A DNA stretch of 64,000 bases, taken from contig NZ_CP016438.1 in the NCBI RefSeq assembly GCF_001685355.1, positions 682,001 to 746,000 on the forward strand. Direction: 5' to 3'. The DNA comes from Streptomyces lincolnensis (GTDB lineage Bacteria > Actinomycetota > Actinomycetes > Streptomycetales > Streptomycetaceae). The notes under the pieces are model-generated. The model was given only the letters and a program-made list of their open reading frames with translations. It was not told the origin of the DNA and did not search any database. Shown here piece by piece: positions 7,988 through 16,768 of this stretch. A program made the translations under genes and the position numbers. Position 1 is the stretch's first letter. The number at the start of each line of letters is the position of its first letter.

Positions 7988-9505
7988 TCAGGCGGGCGTA
8001 CCGAACCAGGTGGTCAAGGCGGTCTCCACGCCGGACTTGGCCGGAGCGGTCCAGCAGACGTAGCCGTCCGGGCGGACGAGGAGGGCGTCGGCACCCTCGC
8101 CGGCGAGTGGGAGGTCCGGCAGCAGGACCGCGTCGACGCGGTCGGACCAGGGGCGAGCCGCCTCGACGAACGCGGAGTCCACGCTCAGCAGGACACCGCG
8201 GCCCGCATGCAGCAACTCGCCGGCCCAAAGCTCGTCCGCCAGTTGCATGTCCGGCATCCGGGCGCCCAGCAGTTCATGGGACACCCCGGCGTCGGCGTCG
8301 GCGCCGTCCATCGGATACCGGATGCCGAGGCCGGAGATCCTGCCCGCGAGGTAACGCTTGACTTCGGGCAATGCCAGGAGCTTGGTGAACAGCCCGCGCA
8401 GGGCGTCCACCCCGGGGTCGTCCTTCGCGAACATGAACAGCCCCTGTGCCCGGGTGTTCTCCACCACTTCCGCGGCCACCGGATGCCGCTCGGCGTGGTA
8501 ACTGTCCAGCAGCCCTGCGGGCGCCCGGCCGAGTACCTCGGCGGCGAGCTTCCAGCCGAGGTTCATCGCGTCCTGGATACCGAGGTTCATCCCCTGAGCT
8601 CCGGCCAGCAAGTGGATGTGCGCGGCGTCCCCGGCGAGCAGCACCCGGCCGACCCGGTACTGCTCGACCTGGCGCGAGGCGTCGGTGAACCGGGTTGCCT
8701 GGCGCACTTCGGCGATCTCGGCGTCCTCACCGTAGGACTCCCGCAGGGCGGTCTCCAGCTCCACCTTCGACACCGGGGCCTCCCGGCTCTCCGGGCGGAT
8801 GTCCGGGCCGATGGTGAACAGCTGGTAGTGGCCGGGCTCGTCCAGCGGGATCAGGGCGGTGACCTGCCCGGCGGGTGCGGTGTGGGCGAACAGTTTCGCC
8901 GTGGACGTCCACCGGATCGGCACCGCCTGCGAGGTCTGACCGAGCACCACGTCGGCCACGACGCCGTAAGCACGCGCGTCGGTGCCGGGGAAGGGGGCCC
9001 CGAGCAGCTTGCGGACAGTGCTCCGGCCGCCGTCGCAGCCGGCCAAATAGGCGGCCCGCAGCGGTTGTTCGTGACCGTTCGGATCGCGCACGGTCACCGT
9101 GACACCTGTGTCGTCCTGGACCAGGCCCACCAGCTCGTGCCCGTAGCGGACGCGTATCCCGTGGTCGGCGAGACGCTCTTCGAGTAGTTCCTCGACCCGC
9201 GCCTGCGGGATGCCGACCTGGTAGGGGCGCCGGGCCGACCAGCCGTCGTAGCTGAGCGGCACGGGCAGCCTGGCGAAGTGCCCCTCAGTGACGGTGGCGA
9301 TGGCACGCTGTCGCGCGTCGTCGAGCAGACCGCGCAGGTCGAGTACCTCGGCGGTGCGCGGTTGCAGATTGAGCGCCTTGGCCTGGACGCGGCGCTCAGG
9401 CAGTTTATCCAACACCACCACATCGACTCCCGCGAGCGCCAGCTCAGTGGCGAGCAGCAGCCCGGTCGGGCCACTGCCGACAACCACGACCTCGGTCTCC
9501 TCCAT
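7988..9505 (-). CDS. FAD-dependent aromatic monooxygenase (PheA/TfdB, PHBH-like)
   Basis: 505 residues. GSGPTG at residues 10-15 is the Rossmann FAD motif, GCDGGRSTVRKLLG is the DG motif, and VLLAGDAAHIHLLAGAQGMN is the GD motif. In the last one the usual H-x-P-x-GG is changed to HLLAGA. A thioredoxin-like C-terminal domain completes the class A flavin hydroxylase layout seen in polyketide hydroxylases and rifampicin- or tetracycline-inactivating enzymes. ATG at 9505 is chosen because the Rossmann strand starts at once and GGGAG lies upstream; the longer frame adds 84 residues without homology. It leads the minus-strand set that includes the exporter. Confidence 0.88.
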   Translation of the reverse strand: MEETEVVVVGSGPTGLLLATELALAGVDVVVLDKLPERRVQAKALNLQPRTAEVLDLRGLLDDARQRAIATVTEGHFARLPVPLSYDGWSARRPYQVGIPQARVEELLEERLADHGIRVRYGHELVGLVQDDTGVTVTVRDPNGHEQPLRAAYLAGCDGGRSTVRKLLGAPFPGTDARAYGVVADVVLGQTSQAVPIRWTSTAKLFAHTAPAGQVTALIPLDEPGHYQLFTIGPDIRPESREAPVSKVELETALRESYGEDAEIAEVRQATRFTDASRQVEQYRVGRVLLAGDAAHIHLLAGAQGMNLGIQDAMNLGWKLAAEVLGRAPAGLLDSYHAERHPVAAEVVENTRAQGLFMFAKDDPGVDALRGLFTKLLALPEVKRYLAGRISGLGIRYPMDGADADAGVSHELLGARMPDMQLADELWAGELLHAGRGVLLSVDSAFVEAARPWSDRVDAVLLPDLPLAGEGADALLVRPDGYVCWTAPAKSGVETALTTWFGTPA

Positions 9506-10013
9506 GACTTTCGTCTCCCTGATGCCAGTAATTCGTTCCGCTGAGGCGCTTTTCGGCTCATCCGCCGAACGCCGGAGATCTGCTTTCTCCAACGTCGACA
9601 GATCGTGCCAGCGGGGTGTTAGCAAAGGAGAAACCGGAAGTCTGCGTGCTCTGTCGTTCGATGCGCTCGTCGGCAGGGACGGAGCGGCGGGCCGAATCGT
9701 CCACCGCGTGGCCCGCGACGAGGAGGGCGCCGCCCAGGTGGTGACCGGCGAGGACAAGGCGCCCCTGGCAACCCGCCGTCGTACGGCGGATGAAAGAGAT
9801 TCACTGATGTCGCCGACGCTTCGCGTGTCGCCGCCGAGTAGCCTGAACTCCTTTCGCGACGCTGAATTATTCGTTCATCTCCGTCAACATGAACACCAAC
9901 CATTTTCAGGGAACGGAAGTGCGCACCTCACTTGCCGGGCGAACGTTGACGCTGGCGTGTGCGAATGGCAGCGTGTGCCACTGCCGGGCAGCGCAATCCG
10001 ACGGGAAGGGGAA
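9506..10013. other. Non-coding divergent region between monooxygenase and crystallin-domain gene
   Basis: 508 bases with no recognisable gene. It must contain the promoter of the leftward monooxygenase operon and that of the rightward crystallin-like gene. Several A+T-richer patches around 9860-9920 stand out from the high-GC background, but no clear -35/-10 pair or perfect palindrome was seen. Confidence 0.5.
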
Positions 10014-10595
10014 ATGATGACAACTTCCACCGAGGACGAAAACATTCTGGTTATCCAGGTCGGCGACAGGCCTGTGCAGGTGGAACGTGGGCTGACCACC
10101 AAACAGTGTCGCGAAATAGTGTCCAAAGCGGATGTTCAGGCGGCGCAGCGCATGGCGGCTGTGGAGGCGCGGGTGGCCGCTGTGACCGCAGCGGCGGTGG
10201 ATCCCAACAGGGCGGTGGAGTACTACCAGCTACAACTGGCGAAAGCGCGCGCCGACGAGGAGATCTCGCTGAAACTGGAGGAGCTCCCTTCGGAGGAGCA
10301 CCACAACCTGCTGACCGAACTCCAGCAGCACCACGAGATCGGTTCCACCATCTTCTACGCGAATACGAAGTTCGGCGGCTCGTCCAGGTTCCTGGGAACA
10401 CCTTGGCCGAACCTCAAGTGGTGGCCGTACAAGTTCAATGACAAGGCGTCCTCGGTCAAGAACGTGGGCGTGCACGTAGCCTACGAGCACCACTGGTGGA
10501 AAGGCCGCAAGCTCTGGCTGGTCGGCCTGCCGTTCGTTCAGTTCGAGGATCTCGGCGTGTTCGGGATGAATGACACGATCACCTCGTACGCGTGA
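10014..10595 (+). CDS. Beta/gamma-crystallin-domain protein with helical N-terminus
   Basis: 193 residues, function unknown. Residues 1-105 are charged and largely helical (VQAAQRMAAVEARVAAVTAA). Residues about 111-193 resemble a beta/gamma-crystallin domain with two Greek-key repeats: IFYANTKFGGSSRFLG, then NDKASS at 142-147, then LWLVGLPFVQFEDLG and NDTITS at 186-191. Both hexapeptides fit the (N/D)(N/D)xx(S/T)S calcium-binding signature of microbial crystallins. No signal peptide is visible, so a cytoplasmic or leaderless role is likely. ATG at 10014 is preceded by GGAAGGGG. A terminator follows at 10676. Confidence 0.65.
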   Translation: MMTTSTEDENILVIQVGDRPVQVERGLTTKQCREIVSKADVQAAQRMAAVEARVAAVTAAAVDPNRAVEYYQLQLAKARADEEISLKLEELPSEEHHNLLTELQQHHEIGSTIFYANTKFGGSSRFLGTPWPNLKWWPYKFNDKASSVKNVGVHVAYEHHWWKGRKLWLVGLPFVQFEDLGVFGMNDTITSYA

Positions 10596-10675
10596 TCAGC
10601 TGCTGCGGTCGGGGGTGGCGTTACGGCGCTCTGGGCGGGTTTCCCTGCATCTGACTGACCGCAGTAGTGAACGTG

Positions 10676-10708
10676 CGGGCCCCGGGAATGCAGAATCCCC
10701 GGGGCCCG
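10676..10708 (+). terminator. Strong GC hairpin after the crystallin-domain gene
   Basis: CGGGCCCCGGG at 10676-10686 pairs perfectly with CCCGGGGCCCG at 10698-10708 around an 11-base loop, 80 bases after the stop. It has no long T-run, which is usual for Streptomyces terminators. Confidence 0.75.
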
Positions 10709-10902
10709 AGACTCTGTCGTTCTCGCGACCGGCGCGAAATGATCGCATACGTCCAAGGTCGGTTCAGGTCGCGGCGATTCATCAGTGGCTGGGAACCCTC
10801 GGCCTGCCGTCGTGCGCATGCCCCAGCCGGGGTTGCACCTTCCGTAGCGGCATGTGGTCCGGTGGGCTTACGTCCCGATGCCTTGAGGAGAGGTCCCTGC
10901 TC

Positions 10903-11658
10903 GTGCATTCGTCTTTCGTGCCACCCCGCCAGGTCAAGATCGGTGACGCGGCGGCCTTCGCCGGCACCACGCCACGGGCGATTCGCCATTACCACGAGAT
11001 CGGGCTGCTCCCCGAGCCTGAGCGGGGCGGCGACGACCGCCGCCGCTACGGGTACGAGGACATGATCCGCCTGCTGTGGATTCGCAAGATGGCCGATGCC
11101 GGGATCGCCCTGGACGACATCCGTGACGCCTTTGCCACCGGCACGGCTTCCGCCGGTGCGGACAGCGGAGACGGTATCGCGGGCCTCCTCGAACGGTTGG
11201 AGGAAACCCTCGCCGAGCAGGAGGCGGAATTGCTGCGGCAACGGACCGCCGTGCAGCGGATGCGCACCGAAGGCAGCCGGATGGGCCTGCTCTCCGACTT
11301 CGTCACCGACCGTCTCAAGAGCCTGCCCGAGGGCTCCCTGCGGCAGGCGGACCTGGACACTCTGCTGGTCACCGAGCGGATCTTCGGCCCGCTCGGCGCG
11401 GCCGTCCAGGCCACCCGCTTCGTCGTCCTGGCCACGCATCCCACTCTGCGGGAGGACTCCGACCGCATCGACCACGCCGAGGAGGCACTCGACGGCGTCG
11501 CCGTCGATGATCCGCGGGTGGCTCAAGTGGCCGTCGAGCGGCACACCTTCGAAAGCGCCCTGCAGGCCGTCATCGAGGAGTCCGGCCTGGACAAGGACGA
11601 CGACGCCCTCTTCGACACCTGGGACACTTTGCACCCTGCCACCGCCGATGACGGCTAG
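10903..11658 (+). CDS. MerR-family transcriptional regulator
   Basis: 251 residues. The N-terminal VKIGDAAAFAGTTPRAIRHY helix-turn-helix, YHEIGLLPEPERGGDDRRRYG wing and RLLWIRKMADAGIALDDIRD linker are diagnostic of MerR proteins, which bind and untwist promoters with long spacers. A coiled-coil-like segment (LLERLEETLAEQEAELLRQR) follows, then a C-terminal effector region not recognised as a metal site or a TipAS domain. The GTG at 10903 is chosen because GAGGAGAGG lies nine bases upstream; the longer frame covers the preceding terminator. The target and ligand are unknown. Confidence 0.88.
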   Translation: MHSSFVPPRQVKIGDAAAFAGTTPRAIRHYHEIGLLPEPERGGDDRRRYGYEDMIRLLWIRKMADAGIALDDIRDAFATGTASAGADSGDGIAGLLERLEETLAEQEAELLRQRTAVQRMRTEGSRMGLLSDFVTDRLKSLPEGSLRQADLDTLLVTERIFGPLGAAVQATRFVVLATHPTLREDSDRIDHAEEALDGVAVDDPRVAQVAVERHTFESALQAVIEESGLDKDDDALFDTWDTLHPATADDG

Positions 11659-11694
11659 GGCGACCTCAGTTCTGGCAGGCGGGAGGCCGGCTCC

Positions 11695-11805
11695 ATGAGC
11701 GCGGTCGAAGCCATCGGCAAGATGCCCTACGACCTCTCCCCAGCCCGCCTGCGTTGTATGGAACTGGCCGAAGAACTCTCCGCCCAAGACTCACCCGCTA
11801 CCTGA
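11695..11805 (+). CDS. Small ORF of 36 codons, unknown
   Basis: An ATG at 11695 with GGGAGG nine bases upstream opens a 36-residue frame (starting MSAVEAIGKMPYDLSPARL) that ends at 11805, in the gap between the MerR gene and the acyl-CoA ligase. It could be a small protein or the remnant of a larger gene. No family is recognised. Confidence 0.25.
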   Translation: MSAVEAIGKMPYDLSPARLRCMELAEELSAQDSPAT

Positions 11806-11814
11806 AACACAACC

Positions 11815-13314
11815 TTAGGCGCCCGAGAAGCGGTCCCTCAGCTCGCGCTTGAGGATCTTCCCGCTCGCGTTGCGCGGCAGCTCGTCCATGAACACCACCC
11901 GTTTCGGCGCCTTGAAGTGGGCGAGCTTCTCGCGGGCGTGGGCGATCAGTTCGGCCTCGGTGACGTCGCCGCGGGGAACGACGACCGCGGTGACGGCCTC
12001 GATCCAGCGTTCGTCGGGGAGGCCGATCACGGCGGCCTCGGCGACGCCGTCGTGGGTGTAGAGGGCGTCCTCGACCTGGCGTGAGGCGACCAGGACGCCG
12101 CCGGAGTTGATGACGTCCTTGACCCGGTCGACGATGGTGAAGTAGCCGTGGGCGTCGCGGACGGCGAGGTCGCCGGAGTGGAACCAGCCGTCGCGGAAGG
12201 CCTCGGCGGTCTCCTCGGGCTTGTCCCAGTAGCCCTCGCACAACTGCGGGGAGCGGTAGACGATCTCGCCGGGTGTGCCGTCGGGCACGTCCTTGCCGTT
12301 CTCGTCGACCACCCGGGCGTCCACGAAGAGGACGGGCCGGCCGCAGGAGTCCATGCGGCCCTTGTGCTCCTCGGGTGCCAGGACGGTGGCGAGGGGGCCG
12401 ATCTCGCTCTGGCCGAAGCAGTTGTAGAAGGCGAGTTTCGGGAGGCGGGCGCGCAGACGCTCCAGGAAGGGCACCGGCATGATCGACGCGCCGTAGTACG
12501 CCTTGCGGAGCCCGCCGAGGTCGCGGGTGGTGAAGTCGGGGCGGTTGGCCAGGCCGATCCACACCGTCGGCGGGGCGAACAGACTGTCCGCGCGGCCGGT
12601 CTCGATCAGGTCGAAGAGACGGTCGCCGTCAGGCGCGTCGAGGATGACGTTGGTCGCCCCGACCGCGAGGTAGGGCAGCAGGAACACGTGCATCTGCGCC
12701 GAGTGGTACAGCGGAAGCGCGTGCACCGGCCGGTCGCCCGCGCTCAGGTCGAGGGCGGTGATCGCGCTCAGGTACTCGTGCACCAGGGAGCGGTGGGTCA
12801 TCATCGCGCCCTTGGGCAGGGCCGTGGTGCCGGAGGTGTACAGCAGCTGGACCAGGTCCTCGCCCCGCGCCTCGGGGCCGTCGTGGGCGGGCGCGGCGGA
12901 CAGCCGGGCGAGCAGCGAGTCGTCGGCGTCGCGCAGCGGCATCGTGCGGACCCCGTCCGGGAGCCGACCGGTGAGGCCCGGGTCGGCGAGGACCAGGGTG
13001 CTGCCCGACTGGCCGACGATGTACGCGAGGTCGTCGCCGGTCAGGTTCTGGTTGACCGGCACGTGCACCAGGCCCGCGCGGGCGCAGGCGAGGAAGCCGA
13101 TCAGATAGGCGTCGGAGTTGTGGCCGTAGGCACCGACCCGGTCGCCCGGTGCGAGGCCCTGGTCGAGGAGGACGCTCGCCGCGCGGGAGACGGCCGCGTC
13201 GAGTTCCTCGTACGTCCACGATCGGTCGCCGTACTCCACCGCGACACGCGCGGGAGTGCGTCGGGCGGTGCGTCGCAGCACCCCGTCAACCGTACTGCCG
13301 TGTCCAGGCGTCAT
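11815..13314 (-). CDS. Acyl-CoA ligase, AMP-forming (FadD/long-chain type)
   Basis: 499 residues of the ANL superfamily. Visible core motifs are the phosphate loop YTSGTTALPKGAMMTH, the adenine-binding YGASIMP, the hinge region HSGDLAVRDAHGYFTIVDR followed by KDVINSGG, and the C-terminal lysine motif PRNASGKILKREL. The enzyme activates a carboxylic acid, probably a fatty or aryl acid, through the acyl-AMP to the CoA thioester. ATG at 13314 fits the family N-terminus; an earlier in-frame start at 13344 is possible. It is divergent from the secreted acylase at 13378 with a 63-base shared promoter, so the acid freed by the acylase may feed this ligase (inference). Confidence 0.88.
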   Translation of the reverse strand: MTPGHGSTVDGVLRRTARRTPARVAVEYGDRSWTYEELDAAVSRAASVLLDQGLAPGDRVGAYGHNSDAYLIGFLACARAGLVHVPVNQNLTGDDLAYIVGQSGSTLVLADPGLTGRLPDGVRTMPLRDADDSLLARLSAAPAHDGPEARGEDLVQLLYTSGTTALPKGAMMTHRSLVHEYLSAITALDLSAGDRPVHALPLYHSAQMHVFLLPYLAVGATNVILDAPDGDRLFDLIETGRADSLFAPPTVWIGLANRPDFTTRDLGGLRKAYYGASIMPVPFLERLRARLPKLAFYNCFGQSEIGPLATVLAPEEHKGRMDSCGRPVLFVDARVVDENGKDVPDGTPGEIVYRSPQLCEGYWDKPEETAEAFRDGWFHSGDLAVRDAHGYFTIVDRVKDVINSGGVLVASRQVEDALYTHDGVAEAAVIGLPDERWIEAVTAVVVPRGDVTEAELIAHAREKLAHFKAPKRVVFMDELPRNASGKILKRELRDRFSGA

Positions 13315-13325
13315 ACGGGACAACC

Positions 13326-13337
13326 TACCGGTTGGTA
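13326..13337. promoter_or_regulatory. Possible operator in the divergent ligase/acylase promoter
   Basis: TACCGGTTGGTA has TACC/GGTA arms around four bases and lies in the 63-base gap between the two divergent starts. Its position suits a TetR-type or similar repressor that controls both genes. The arms are short, so the call is weak. Confidence 0.3.
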
Positions 13338-13377
13338 CGCTCAACCGCCCCTTCCCTCAATGACGTTGGGAGGCACG

Positions 13378-15795
13378 ATGCGCACCGGTCTGAGACACGC
13401 CGTCGTCACGGCCGTCGCCCTGGTCACCGCCGGCACCGCCTTGCCGGCATCCGCCGCACAGAGCCCGCAGAGCGCGCAGCACGAGGGACGCCAGGACCAT
13501 CCGTCCCACGGCAGTCTGTCCGCCACCGTCCGCTACACCGAGTACGGCATCCCGCACATCGTCGCGAAGGACTACGCGAACCTCGGTTTCGGTACGGGCT
13601 GGGCGCAGGCCGCCGACCAGGTGTGCACGCTCGCCGACGGGTTCGTGACCGTACGCGGCGAGCGTTCGCGCTTCTTCGGGCCGGACGCCGCGCCCGACTT
13701 CTCCCTGTCCTCCGCCGCGAAGAACCTCTCCAGCGACCAGTACTTCCGCGGGGTGCGCGAGGCCGGCACCGTGGAGAGGCTGCTCGCCGAACCGGCGCCG
13801 CGTGGTCCGAGCCGGCAGTCCAAGGACCTGATGCGGGGCTTCGCGGCGGGCTACAACGCCTGGCTGAAGCAGAACCGGATCACCGACCCGGCGTGCCGGG
13901 GCGCGGCCTGGGTGCGCCCGGTGACCGCCCTCGACGTGGCCGCGCAGGGCTTCGCCCTGGCCGTGCTCGGTGGGCAGGGCCGGGCCGTGGACGGAATCAC
14001 GGCGGCGCAACCGCCCGCCGCCACCACGACCAGCCCGGTCCGGCCAGACGTCGAGGACACCGCCCGGGCCGCCCGTGAACTCTTCGCCACCGACTCCGCC
14101 GGCATGGGTTCCAACGCGGTCGCCTTCAGCGGAACCACGACGGCGAACGGCCGCGGGCTGCTGCTCGGCAATCCGCACTACCCCTGGCAGGGCGGGCGCC
14201 GCTTCTGGCAGTCGCAGCAGACCATCCCCGGCGAGCTGAACGTCTCCGGCGGCGCGCTGCTGGGCACGTCCACCGTGTCCATAGGTCACACCGCACATGT
14301 GGCGTGGAGCCACACCGTCGCGACCGGTGTCCCCCTCAACCTCCACCAGCTCACGCTGGACCCGACCGACCCGACCGTCTACCTCGTGGACGGCCGAGCG
14401 GAGCGGATGACGCGCCGCGCCGTCACCGTCGCGGTGAAGGACGGCCCGCCGGTGACGCGCACCCAGTGGTGGACCCGCTACGGCCCCGTGGTCACCTCGC
14501 TCGGCGCCTCGCTGCCGCTGCCCTGGACGAGCACGACGGCGTACGCGCTCAACGACCCCAACGCGGCCAACCTGCGCGCCTCCGACACCGCGCTCGGCTT
14601 CGGCAGGGCCCGCACCGCGGCCGACGTCCTCGGCTCGCTCCGGCGCACCCAGGGCCTGCCGTGGGTGAACACGATCGCCGCCGACTCGGGCGGCCACACG
14701 CTGTTCACGCAGTCGCAGGTACTCCCCCGGATCACCGACGAACTGGCCCAGCGCTGCTCCACTCCCCTGGGCAGGGCCACCTATCCCGCGTCGGGCGTGG
14801 CGGTCCTCGACGGCTCGCGCGGCGACTGCGCTCTCGGCCGCGACCCGGACGCCGTACGGGCGGGGATCTTCGGTCCCGCGAAGATGCCGACCCTGGTCGA
14901 TGCCCCGTACGCGGAGAACTCCAACGACAGCGCCTGGCTGGCGAACGCGGACCGGCCGCTGACCGGGTACGAGCGGGTCTTCGGCTCGATCGGCACCCAG
15001 CGCTCGCTGCGGACGCGGGGCGCCATCGAGGATGTGACCGCGATGGCGGAGAAGGGCGGTCTGACCGTCCGGGATCTTCAGGCGCAGCAGTTCGCCAATC
15101 GAGCGCCGGCGGGTGATCTGGCGGCGGCGGACGCGGCGAAGGCGTGCGCCGCGCTCCCCGGTGGCACGGCAACGGGCAGCAACGGCACGGTCGTTGACAT
15201 CGGCGAGGCCTGCGGCGTACTCGCGTCCTGGGACCGCTCCGTGAACACCGGCAGCAGGGGCGCGCTGCTCTTCGACCGGTTGTGGCGCAAGATCCCGGCG
15301 TCCCAGCTGTGGAAGGTGCCGTTCTCGGCGGCCGACCCGGTGCGCACCCCGCACACGCTCAACACCGACACACCCGCCTTCACTACGGCCCTGGCGGACA
15401 CGGTCGCCGAACTGCGGGCGGCGGGCATCCCGCTCGGCTCCCGGCTCGGCGAGCACCAGTTCGTCGTACGGAACGGGCAGCGCATCCCCATCTCCGGCGG
15501 CACGGAGTCGCTGGGCGTGTGGAACAAGATCGAGTCCGCGTGGAATCCGGCGGGCGGCGGCTACACGGAGGTCACCACCGGGTCCAGTTACATCCAGGCG
15601 GTGGGCTGGGACGGCGGCCGCTGTCCGGTGGCCCGCACACTGCTGACGTACTCCCAGTCCTCCAACCCGAACTCGCCGCACTTCAGCGATCAGACGCGGC
15701 TGTTCTCGGGTGAGAGGTGGGTGACGTCCCGGTTCTGCGAGAGGGACATCCTGTCCTCGCCCGCGCTGAGGATCGTGCGCGTGCACGAACGCTGA
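13378..15795 (+). CDS. Secreted Ntn-hydrolase acylase (acyl-homoserine-lactone / penicillin V / aculeacin A type)
   Basis: 805 residues. A Sec signal peptide ends near ASAAQ (about residue 28). RYTEYGIPHIVAKDYANLGFGTGWAQAADQ is the alpha-subunit start typical of penicillin acylase-family precursors. Autoproteolysis is expected between Gly244 and Ser245 (AGMGSNAVAF), freeing Ser245 as N-terminal nucleophile of the beta chain. HTAHVAWSHTVATG and the AENSNDSAWLAN block complete the active site. The length is close to that of the Streptomyces AHL acylase AhlM and aculeacin A acylases, which remove acyl chains from N-acyl-homoserine lactones, lipopeptides and penicillin V. GGGAGG precedes the ATG. 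The true substrate is not determined. Confidence 0.9.
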   Translation: MRTGLRHAVVTAVALVTAGTALPASAAQSPQSAQHEGRQDHPSHGSLSATVRYTEYGIPHIVAKDYANLGFGTGWAQAADQVCTLADGFVTVRGERSRFFGPDAAPDFSLSSAAKNLSSDQYFRGVREAGTVERLLAEPAPRGPSRQSKDLMRGFAAGYNAWLKQNRITDPACRGAAWVRPVTALDVAAQGFALAVLGGQGRAVDGITAAQPPAATTTSPVRPDVEDTARAARELFATDSAGMGSNAVAFSGTTTANGRGLLLGNPHYPWQGGRRFWQSQQTIPGELNVSGGALLGTSTVSIGHTAHVAWSHTVATGVPLNLHQLTLDPTDPTVYLVDGRAERMTRRAVTVAVKDGPPVTRTQWWTRYGPVVTSLGASLPLPWTSTTAYALNDPNAANLRASDTALGFGRARTAADVLGSLRRTQGLPWVNTIAADSGGHTLFTQSQVLPRITDELAQRCSTPLGRATYPASGVAVLDGSRGDCALGRDPDAVRAGIFGPAKMPTLVDAPYAENSNDSAWLANADRPLTGYERVFGSIGTQRSLRTRGAIEDVTAMAEKGGLTVRDLQAQQFANRAPAGDLAAADAAKACAALPGGTATGSNGTVVDIGEACGVLASWDRSVNTGSRGALLFDRLWRKIPASQLWKVPFSAADPVRTPHTLNTDTPAFTTALADTVAELRAAGIPLGSRLGEHQFVVRNGQRIPISGGTESLGVWNKIESAWNPAGGGYTEVTTGSSYIQAVGWDGGRCPVARTLLTYSQSSNPNSPHFSDQTRLFSGERWVTSRFCERDILSSPALRIVRVHER

Positions 15796-15808
15796 GCCCT
15801 GGGGCGGA

Positions 15809-15849
15809 TGGCATCCAGTGGTTCGCTCCGCGCGGACCGCTGGATGCCA
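15809..15849. terminator. Terminator between acylase and convergent phosphotransferase gene
   Basis: TGGCATCCAG at 15809-15818 pairs perfectly with CTGGATGCCA at 15840-15849, and the stem extends to about 14 pairs with one G-T. It lies 14 bases after the acylase stop and can serve both convergent genes. Confidence 0.8.
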
Positions 15850-15943
15850 CCGTCCCGGACCTCGATCCGGTCACCGCCTCTGGGGTTCTGCCGCGGGGCC
15901 GGGGCCGAATGAAATGGCGTCGTGGACGTGCGAGGGTCGGGGG

Positions 15944-16768
15944 TCAGCTCAGCAGTGCGGCCGAGAACGTCTCGCGGTGACTGACCAGCCAGGCCTGCAT
16001 CCGATCCCAGCGTTCCCATCCACCACGCTCAGCCAGTGCCTGGAGATAGACGGGGTCACTGTCGGCCACGCGGCGGGCGACGAAGGCCCGGCAGACCTCG
16101 GTGGCCTGTTCGATGACACCGGGCAACTCGGCACGTTCCCGCGACGAAAGGCCATAGCCGTCGGCAAGAATCCGCAGCCGTACGGGGGCATCCAGCCCGG
16201 CGGGGTAGAAGCCGGCCGCGGATGCGGCATCGAGCATGGGGACCCAGTAGCGGGCGGTCATGGCGACGTCCCAAAGGGGACGGCCCGGGGCCGCCAGGTC
16301 GAAATCGATCAGGGCAGCAGCCTGGCCGTCACGGAAGACGACGTTCTCCGGGCAAACGTCGTTGTGGCACAGCATCGTTCCTCCCTCCGGGTCGGCGAGG
16401 TCACGGGGCCACTCGACGCGGGTGTCGACCGCGACGGCCGCACTGGCCTCGTGCAGGCGTCGCAGCAGGCGCCCCACCGATTCGAGGGCGGCTTCCGTCA
16501 GCACCCAGCCGGGGAGCGGAGGCAGGGCGACGTCGCCGGGGATGAAGGTCAGCTGCTCACGGCCGTCCGCGGTCAGGCCGACCGGGATCGGAGCCGTGTC
16601 GAAGCCGTGCTCCTTCAGCGCACGAAGGTAGGGGTGGAGGGCGTACGCGTTGCGCGGCGCCGGGCGTTCCACCAACGCACCTCTGCGGAAGACCGCGCCT
16701 GCGTTCGCCATGCCACCCGCCAGTGCCTCACCGTCCGCCGCCGCACCCTCAACCGTCATGCCGATCAC
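15944..16768 (-). CDS. Aminoglycoside phosphotransferase-family (APH-like) kinase
   Basis: 274 residues. CHNDVCPENVV (His135, Asp137, Asn142) is the catalytic loop of the APH/choline kinase fold, and ALIDFDLAAPGRPLWD carries the metal-binding aspartate. The N-terminal lobe is short. Family members phosphorylate small hydroxylated compounds such as antibiotics, choline, homoserine or sugars; the substrate cannot be read here. The start may be GTG 16768 or ATG 16759, and neither has a strong ribosome site. It converges on the acylase gene. Confidence 0.82.
   Translation of the reverse strand: MIGMTVEGAAADGEALAGGMANAGAVFRRGALVERPAPRNAYALHPYLRALKEHGFDTAPIPVGLTADGREQLTFIPGDVALPPLPGWVLTEAALESVGRLLRRLHEASAAVAVDTRVEWPRDLADPEGGTMLCHNDVCPENVVFRDGQAAALIDFDLAAPGRPLWDVAMTARYWVPMLDAASAAGFYPAGLDAPVRLRILADGYGLSSRERAELPGVIEQATEVCRAFVARRVADSDPVYLQALAERGGWERWDRMQAWLVSHRETFSAALLS

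Noticed and set aside
7935..8228. N-terminal extension of the MFS exporter
   Set aside because: It overlaps the monooxygenase 3' end, is arginine-rich and would precede the first membrane span. A TTG with GGAG at 7934 gives the family start.
13357..15786. Long minus-strand frame opposite the acylase (about 800 codons)
   Set aside because: It is the antisense shadow of the acylase gene. Its product is low-complexity (V, G, R, A, H) with no domain.
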